A DNA stretch of 35,160 nucleotides from the NCBI GenBank assembly GCA_947365965.1, contig CANAZG010000022.1, positions 1 through 35,160 of the forward strand, given 5' to 3'. Under the pieces are notes generated by a model. The model was not told the DNA's origin. It ran no database searches and saw nothing but the letters and a program-made list of their open reading frames with translations. Origin of the DNA: an uncultured Clostridia bacterium (GTDB lineage: Bacteria > Bacillota > Clostridia > Oscillospirales > Oscillospiraceae). The stretch's first letter is position 1; the number at the start of each line of letters is the position of its first letter. Shown here piece after piece: positions 31,474 to 35,160 of the stretch. The position numbers and the translations under genes are program-made.

Positions 31474-32136
31474 TTAATACCCTTCTATGCAAGGCTTTCT
31501 GATCCCCACGGCCAGAATGGGGCAGCCCCCGTTCCGCCTGGACTTCAGCCGGTACTCCAGCTTCCCCATCCAGGTGGTGCTGGCCCCGTACTTGGCCATG
31601 AGGGGCTTGCCCGTCCGGTCCGTCACTTCCCGGAACACGTCGTTGAGCTCCTGGGACCGGGTCACGATGACCCCCACCTCGATGATGCCGCAGTCAAAAT
31701 AGGTCCGCATGGCCAGCAGGTCCCGGTCAAAGGTCTGGTCCTTGCTGTTCCACTCCAGGTCAAAGGCCACCCCGCCCTTGATAAAGTCGATGTTGTGCCC
31801 GTCAATATAGCCCTCAATGACCATCTGCTCGCAGGGGTTCTGGGCGAACCGCCCCCGCTGGCTGGCCCGCCGGGGGTACATGTTCACCACCAGATCCCCG
31901 GTGATCCGGATCTCCCGCCAGCCCAGGGGGTAGAGCACGTCGTCAAATTTCTTGGGAATGGCGGTCTCGTTGCCCCCGGCGGCCCGGAGATCATCCAGGG
32001 AGATGGCGAACCGCTCCAGGGCGTTCTGGAGCTCGTCCCACTCCCCGGGAAAGGCCTCCCCCAGAATCTCCAGGGCGTGGCCGTAGCTGTAAAACTCGAA
32101 TTTCTCCAGGAGATTCTCCCGGACATATGCCGTCAT
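31474..32136 (-). CDS. BglII/BstYI-family type II restriction endonuclease
   Basis: A 220-residue nuclease. The core IDFIKGGVAFDLEWNSKDQTFDRDL with acidic residues D117 and E128 and the EWNSKD block, followed by YFDCGIIEVGVIVTR, is the signature of the BglII/BstYI family, known to cut AGATCT or RGATCY. A GATC-centred site is therefore likely here, but the exact sequence cannot be read from the protein. The length is close to BglII (223) and BstYI. Its ATG overlaps the comEC stop as ATGA, and the methyltransferase follows. Base composition resembles the host, so this is not a recent arrival. Confidence 0.92.
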   Translation of the reverse strand: MTAYVRENLLEKFEFYSYGHALEILGEAFPGEWDELQNALERFAISLDDLRAAGGNETAIPKKFDDVLYPLGWREIRITGDLVVNMYPRRASQRGRFAQNPCEQMVIEGYIDGHNIDFIKGGVAFDLEWNSKDQTFDRDLLAMRTYFDCGIIEVGVIVTRSQELNDVFREVTDRTGKPLMAKYGASTTWMGKLEYRLKSRRNGGCPILAVGIRKPCIEGY

Positions 32137-34349
32137 TTTGTCTCCCCCTTCCTGTGGACCCGGATGAGAATGTTTCCCTGCCGGTCCGTGCGGTACAGGT
32201 CCATGCCCGCGCCGGCCATGCGGCCCATGGCCTCCTCTGTAGGGTGGCCGAAGGCGTTGGGCCCTACGCTGATGACGCCCACCTCCGGCCGGGTTCCATC
32301 CAGCAGGGCCTGGGAGGTGGCGTACTTGCTGCCGTGGTGCCCCGCCAGCAGGACCTCCAAGTCCGGCAGGGGGTAGGTCTCCAGGAGGACCGCCTCGGTG
32401 GCGCTGTCCATGTCCCCGGTGATGAGCAGGTCAAATTCCCCCAGGGAGCACAGAACCGTGAGCCCCTCCTCGTTGGTCTCTCCGGCGGCCACCGGCGGAT
32501 ACAAGGTCAGCGTCCCCGGGCCCAGGTCCGTCCGGCTTGGCTCCTCCACATATTCCACCGCCACGCCCCGTTCCCGGGCCAGCGCCAGCAGGTCCTCGGC
32601 ATCCTCCTCCGGGTCTGTCCGGGGCAGCAGGAGCCGCTCTGCGGGGATCTGCTCCAGCAGGGAGGGGATGCCCCCGGCGTGGTCCTTATGGCAGTGGGTC
32701 AGGACCACCGCGTCCAGGGCGGTCCAGCCGTAGGTCTCCATGGCCGCGGCCACCGCGTCTCCGGCCCGCTCCGGGCTGCTGAGGCTGCCGCAGTCCACCA
32801 GGACCGTGCGCTCTCCGGCGTGGAGCAGCGCCGCCGCACCCTGGCCCACGTCCACCACCACTGCCGTGAGGGCGTCGTTTTTCACCGTCATCCGGGGCAG
32901 GGCCCGGGCCGCCTCCAGGCTCACCAGGGCCAGCAGGGCGGCCAGGACATATCCCCGCCCTCCGGGCCGTCCCAGCAGGCACACGCCCAGCAGTCCGTAG
33001 ACCAGCACCAGCCACATGGCCGCCGCCGGCGTGCTGAACCGGACGCTGTGTCCGGGGATCCGGCACAAAAGCTCCGCCGTCCACAGCACGTACCGGGCCA
33101 GAGCCGCCGGCAGGACCGCCAGCGGCGCGGCGGCCGGCAGGAATGCGCACAGGGCTGTGACTATCAAACCCAGGGCGAAGAGCGCCGGGGCCATCCACAG
33201 CACCAGGAGGCTGGACAGGGGAGAGACCAGGGACAGGGTTCCGAAGTAGGCTGCGCTCAGGGGCGCGGTAAACAGGGACACCCCGGCGCTGGCAGCCAGG
33301 GTCGCCCGGACAAACCGCCGGAGCCCTCCCGGCCGGCTCCCCATGGCCCGGTAGATCCGGGGCGACAGGGTCAGCAGCCCCGCCACAGCGGCAAAGGAGA
33401 GCTGGAAGCTCACCGAGGCGATGGCAAAGGGGTTTCCAAGGAGGATCACCAGGGCGGCGGCGGACAGGGAGGTGGGAGCGTCCGCCTCCCGGCCCACCAG
33501 CGGGGCCAGCAGAGCCAGACCCACCATCACGCAGGAGCGGACCACCGACGGGGTGGCTCCGGCCATGAGCATGTACACCAGCAGCGCCGGGTATCCCATC
33601 AGGGCCGTGAGCCGCTGGCGGCGGAGAGTCAGAATACCCAGCAGGGCGATGAGGAAGCCGCAGTGGAGGCCGGACACGGCGGTCAGGTGCATGAGCCCCG
33701 CCTCCGAGAGCTGCCGCTGGCTCAGGCTGTCCAGTCCGTCCCGCTCCCCGGTGAGCATGGCCAGGAGAAGGCCCCGCTCCGGCTGCCCATAGACCTCCCC
33801 GGCGGCCATCCGCAGACCCCGGGCCATCCGCTGGGGCAGGTACCGGAGTCCTCCGCCGGGCTCCGCCTCCAGCTCGCCCCGGCCGTACAGGCGCAGAAAG
33901 ACGCCCCGGGAGGTGAAATAGGCGCTCTCCTCTCCGCCCAGAACCTGGGCGCTTTGATATTTCACATCGGCGGCGGCCCGGTCCCCCGGCTCCAGATCCA
34001 GCAGCTCCCGGCCGCCGTAGTACACCGCCCGGCCCAAAAGGCCCTGGACCCGGACCTGACAGCGAGCCCCGAAGTCCGTCTCCTCCGGGTACCCGGTCAG
34101 CTCCATCACCGCACTCCCCTCCGTGCCCGCCAGCTGCCGGGCGGGGGCCTGGACCAGGGCGGCGTAGCCGGTGAACCAGAGAAGCCCCGCCGCCAGCCCG
34201 GCGGCCCCGATGCGCACCCTCGCCGATGGGGTCAGCCCCACCAGCAGAGCGGCCAGCGCCGCCCACAGCCGCCAGGACTCCGGCAGCAGGTAGCAGCACA
34301 GGGCGCATCCGGCGGCGAAGGGCAGGGCAAACACCGTCAATCTCCGCAT
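32133..34349 (-). CDS. comEC: DNA uptake channel protein ComEC/Rec2
   Basis: ComEC forms the membrane channel for single-stranded DNA during natural transformation. The 738-residue protein has N-terminal helices (about 5-60), an extracellular domain (about 70-165), the competence domain (about 190-470: ERGLLLAMLTGERDGL, GLMHLTAVSGLHCGFLIALLG, GATPSVVRSCVMVGL, FQLSFAAVAGLL) and a C-terminal metallo-beta-lactamase domain (VVVDVGQGAAALLHAG, DAVVLTHCHKDHAGG, LLITGDMDSATE, LLAGHHGSKYA). All metal ligands are present, so it looks complete. It starts 5 bp after an XRE regulator gene and overlaps the endonuclease gene by 4 bases. Confidence 0.96.
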   Translation of the reverse strand: MRRLTVFALPFAAGCALCCYLLPESWRLWAALAALLVGLTPSARVRIGAAGLAAGLLWFTGYAALVQAPARQLAGTEGSAVMELTGYPEETDFGARCQVRVQGLLGRAVYYGGRELLDLEPGDRAAADVKYQSAQVLGGEESAYFTSRGVFLRLYGRGELEAEPGGGLRYLPQRMARGLRMAAGEVYGQPERGLLLAMLTGERDGLDSLSQRQLSEAGLMHLTAVSGLHCGFLIALLGILTLRRQRLTALMGYPALLVYMLMAGATPSVVRSCVMVGLALLAPLVGREADAPTSLSAAALVILLGNPFAIASVSFQLSFAAVAGLLTLSPRIYRAMGSRPGGLRRFVRATLAASAGVSLFTAPLSAAYFGTLSLVSPLSSLLVLWMAPALFALGLIVTALCAFLPAAAPLAVLPAALARYVLWTAELLCRIPGHSVRFSTPAAAMWLVLVYGLLGVCLLGRPGGRGYVLAALLALVSLEAARALPRMTVKNDALTAVVVDVGQGAAALLHAGERTVLVDCGSLSSPERAGDAVAAAMETYGWTALDAVVLTHCHKDHAGGIPSLLEQIPAERLLLPRTDPEEDAEDLLALARERGVAVEYVEEPSRTDLGPGTLTLYPPVAAGETNEEGLTVLCSLGEFDLLITGDMDSATEAVLLETYPLPDLEVLLAGHHGSKYATSQALLDGTRPEVGVISVGPNAFGHPTEEAMGRMAGAGMDLYRTDRQGNILIRVHRKGETK

Positions 34350-34354
34350 GGCGG

Positions 34355-34570
34355 CTATTTGGTGGGATCCATCCGGTCCGTGCGGCCAAGGATGTAGTCG
34401 GTGCTGGTGTGGTAGAGGTCCGCCAGACGGATGAGGGCCCAGACGGGGATCTCCCGGATGCCCCGCTCATACCGCCCGTAGACCTCCTTATTCATGCACA
34501 GGTATTCCGCCACGTCCTTCTGGTGAAGATCGTGGTCATATCGCAAATCAGCTATGCGCGGGAATTTCAT
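34355..34570 (-). CDS. Small XRE-family regulator heading the comEC operon
   Basis: A 71-residue single helix-turn-helix protein: RIADLRYDHDLHQKDVAEYLCMNKEVYGRYERGIREIPVWAL matches HTH_3, and LADLYHTSTDYILGRTD is the usual end of Cro/CI-like regulators in clostridia. There is no sensor or dimerisation domain. I start at ATG 34570, with AGAGGTGAC about 6 bases upstream. comEC follows after 5 bp, so it controls, or is made with, the comEC operon. CATTCGG-centred palindromes lie in its leader (34592-34638), the likely self-binding sites (inference). Confidence 0.92.
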   Translation of the reverse strand: MKFPRIADLRYDHDLHQKDVAEYLCMNKEVYGRYERGIREIPVWALIRLADLYHTSTDYILGRTDRMDPTK

Positions 34571-34591
34571 GGGCGTCACCTCTGTAAAAAT

Positions 34592-34638
34592 CCTACCATT
34601 CGGTAGTCTTTCGCAGGGCATAACCTATCATTCGGTTG
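34592..34638 (-). promoter_or_regulatory. Operator-like palindromes before the comEC operon
   Basis: CCTACCATTCGGTAG (34592-34606) contains the perfect inverted repeat CTACC/GGTAG. CCTATCATTCGGTTG (34624-34638) repeats it, with AACC/GGTT arms (34623-34637). Centres are 32 bp apart, about three helical turns. A related TATCATT follows at 34686, opposed by ATGATA near 34666. The spacing and symmetry suit a small XRE dimer. Confidence 0.6.
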
Positions 34639-34775
34639 GCCATGCAGGCATTTTGCCGCAGGGGTATGATATCTGTTTTACAGGGTATCATTTTACCGGG
34701 AAAAAGTCAAATCCAACAAAACGGTTTTCCCCTCCAGGCTCTCCGCGCCCCATATCCTCCCAAAAGAAAAATTTT

Positions 34776-34808
34776 AGGTCAAATTCACCCTAAATATAAT
34801 AGGTCAAA
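34776..34808 (+). promoter_or_regulatory. Promoter and AGGTCAAA operator pair of the second XRE gene
   Basis: TATAAT (34795-34800) has a weak -35 (TTTTAG 34772-34777, spacer 17). AGGTCAAA occurs at 34776-34783 and 34801-34808, exactly bracketing the -10 box, with GTCAAA again at 34706. Binding there would block polymerase. Confidence 0.6.
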
Positions 34809-34833
34809 CTGACATACTACTCTCGGTGATTGT

Positions 34834-35076
34834 ATGAGCAGATTAAGGCAGCTGCGAAAAGAGCGCGGCTATACCCAAGTGAAAATGCAGATGCTGACGG
34901 GCATTGACCAGAGCGACTACTCCAAGCTGGAGACCGGGAAGCGCTACTTTACCTATGAGCAGCTGCGCCGGGTGGCCCTGGCCCTGGACACCAGCATGGA
35001 CTATCTGGCGGGGCTCACCGATGAAAAGCGGCCCTATCCCCGCACCTCCGGTCCCGGCAGAAAGGAGCGGCTGTGA
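34834..35076 (+). CDS. Small XRE-family regulator heading the comF gene
   Basis: An 80-residue single-domain regulator: LRQLRKERGYTQVKMQMLTGIDQSDYSKLETGKRYFTYEQL is a canonical HTH_3, and LALDTSMDYLAGLTDEKRPY the typical end. It is divergent from the XRE gene of the comEC operon and only distantly similar to it. The stop overlaps the GTG start of comF as GTGA, so the two are translated together. The ribosome site is weak (CGGTGAT just before ATG 34834). AGGTCAAA repeats around its promoter are candidate self-regulatory sites (inference). Confidence 0.92.
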   Translation: MSRLRQLRKERGYTQVKMQMLTGIDQSDYSKLETGKRYFTYEQLRRVALALDTSMDYLAGLTDEKRPYPRTSGPGRKERL

Positions 35077-35160
35077 ACATTCTTCTTGATCTCCTCTTTC
35101 CGCCCCGGTGCGCCTTCTGCGGCGCTCTCACAGACCGGCCGGGCGTGTGCCCGGACTGCC
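35073..35160 (+). CDS. comF: ComF-family protein, N-terminal zinc finger (runs off the right edge)
   Basis: From GTG 35073 the frame reads MNILLDLLFPPRCAFCGALT followed by DRPGVCPDC. The hydrophobic start and the paired CxxC knuckles are the zinc-finger opening of ComF/ComFC proteins; the phosphoribosyltransferase domain would follow outside the window. AAAGGAG lies about 7 bases before the GTG. ComF supports natural transformation, and its place beside comEC strengthens the call. Only 29 codons are visible. Confidence 0.85.
   Translation, partial: MNILLDLLFPPRCAFCGALTDRPGVCPDC

Noticed and set aside
32127-34397. Long plus-strand frame opposite comEC
   Set aside because: Gln/Arg/Gly/Pro-rich shadow frame without motifs; ComEC on the minus strand is complete.
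1-35160. tRNA genes, CRISPR arrays, phage genes or transposases
   Set aside because: None was found: no regularly spaced direct repeats, no tRNA-like arms and no transposase or integrase motifs; mobile traces are limited to short non-coding repeats.

Overview
The window looks like a chromosome segment from a high-GC Clostridia of the gut, probably Oscillospiraceae (Flavonifractor / Lawsonibacter / Intestinimonas type). This is inferred from the conserved mutS-mutL-miaA-hfq order, SepF next to a YggS protein, a DUF4093-type RNase M5, strong sigma-A promoters and GC-rich codon use. No tRNA, rRNA, CRISPR array, transposase or phage gene was seen.

Layout. (1) 1-10759, minus strand: mutS, a CPBP protease, a metallo-beta-lactamase-fold hydrolase, a small membrane protein, mutL, miaA, hfq, an HlyD-like adaptor, a YggS-family gene and the start of sepF. 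A 164-bp palindromic MITE-like element lies against hfq and supplies its stop codon. (2) 10793-13146: two overlapping divergent promoters share a -10 region. One serves mutS; the other drives a structured, terminated RNA of about 230 nt that I cannot name. A MATE transporter-MarR regulator operon with its own promoter and operator-like repeats follows. (3) 13202-22634: an SGNH hydrolase (minus), then a plus-strand sialic-acid-type operon (binding protein, two permeases, YhcH-family protein, N-acetylneuraminate lyase), a secreted M13 metallopeptidase with an SLH-like domain, and nagB. Two similar composite hairpin repeats bracket the M13-nagB block. (4) 22635-29028, minus: a degenerate deacetylase-like secreted protein with a structured leader, an OmpR-type regulator, a sensor kinase, an HtrA protease, a DUF5655 protein and, upstream, a lone HExxH protein of different base composition. 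(5) 29113-35160: a minus-strand operon of XRE regulator, comEC, BglII/BstYI-type endonuclease, MT-A70 methyltransferase, holA and RNase M5. Divergent from it are a second XRE regulator and the start of a comF gene.

How the parts fit. The nan genes and nagB would import a sialic acid and carry it through ManNAc to fructose-6-phosphate, but nanE, nanK, nagA and the transporter ATPase are not in the window. The two-component pair with HtrA suggests an envelope-stress module (inference). The most unusual region is the right end, where two competence genes are each headed by a small XRE regulator across a shared control region with two distinct operator-like repeat families, and a restriction-modification pair is embedded without gaps between comEC and holA.
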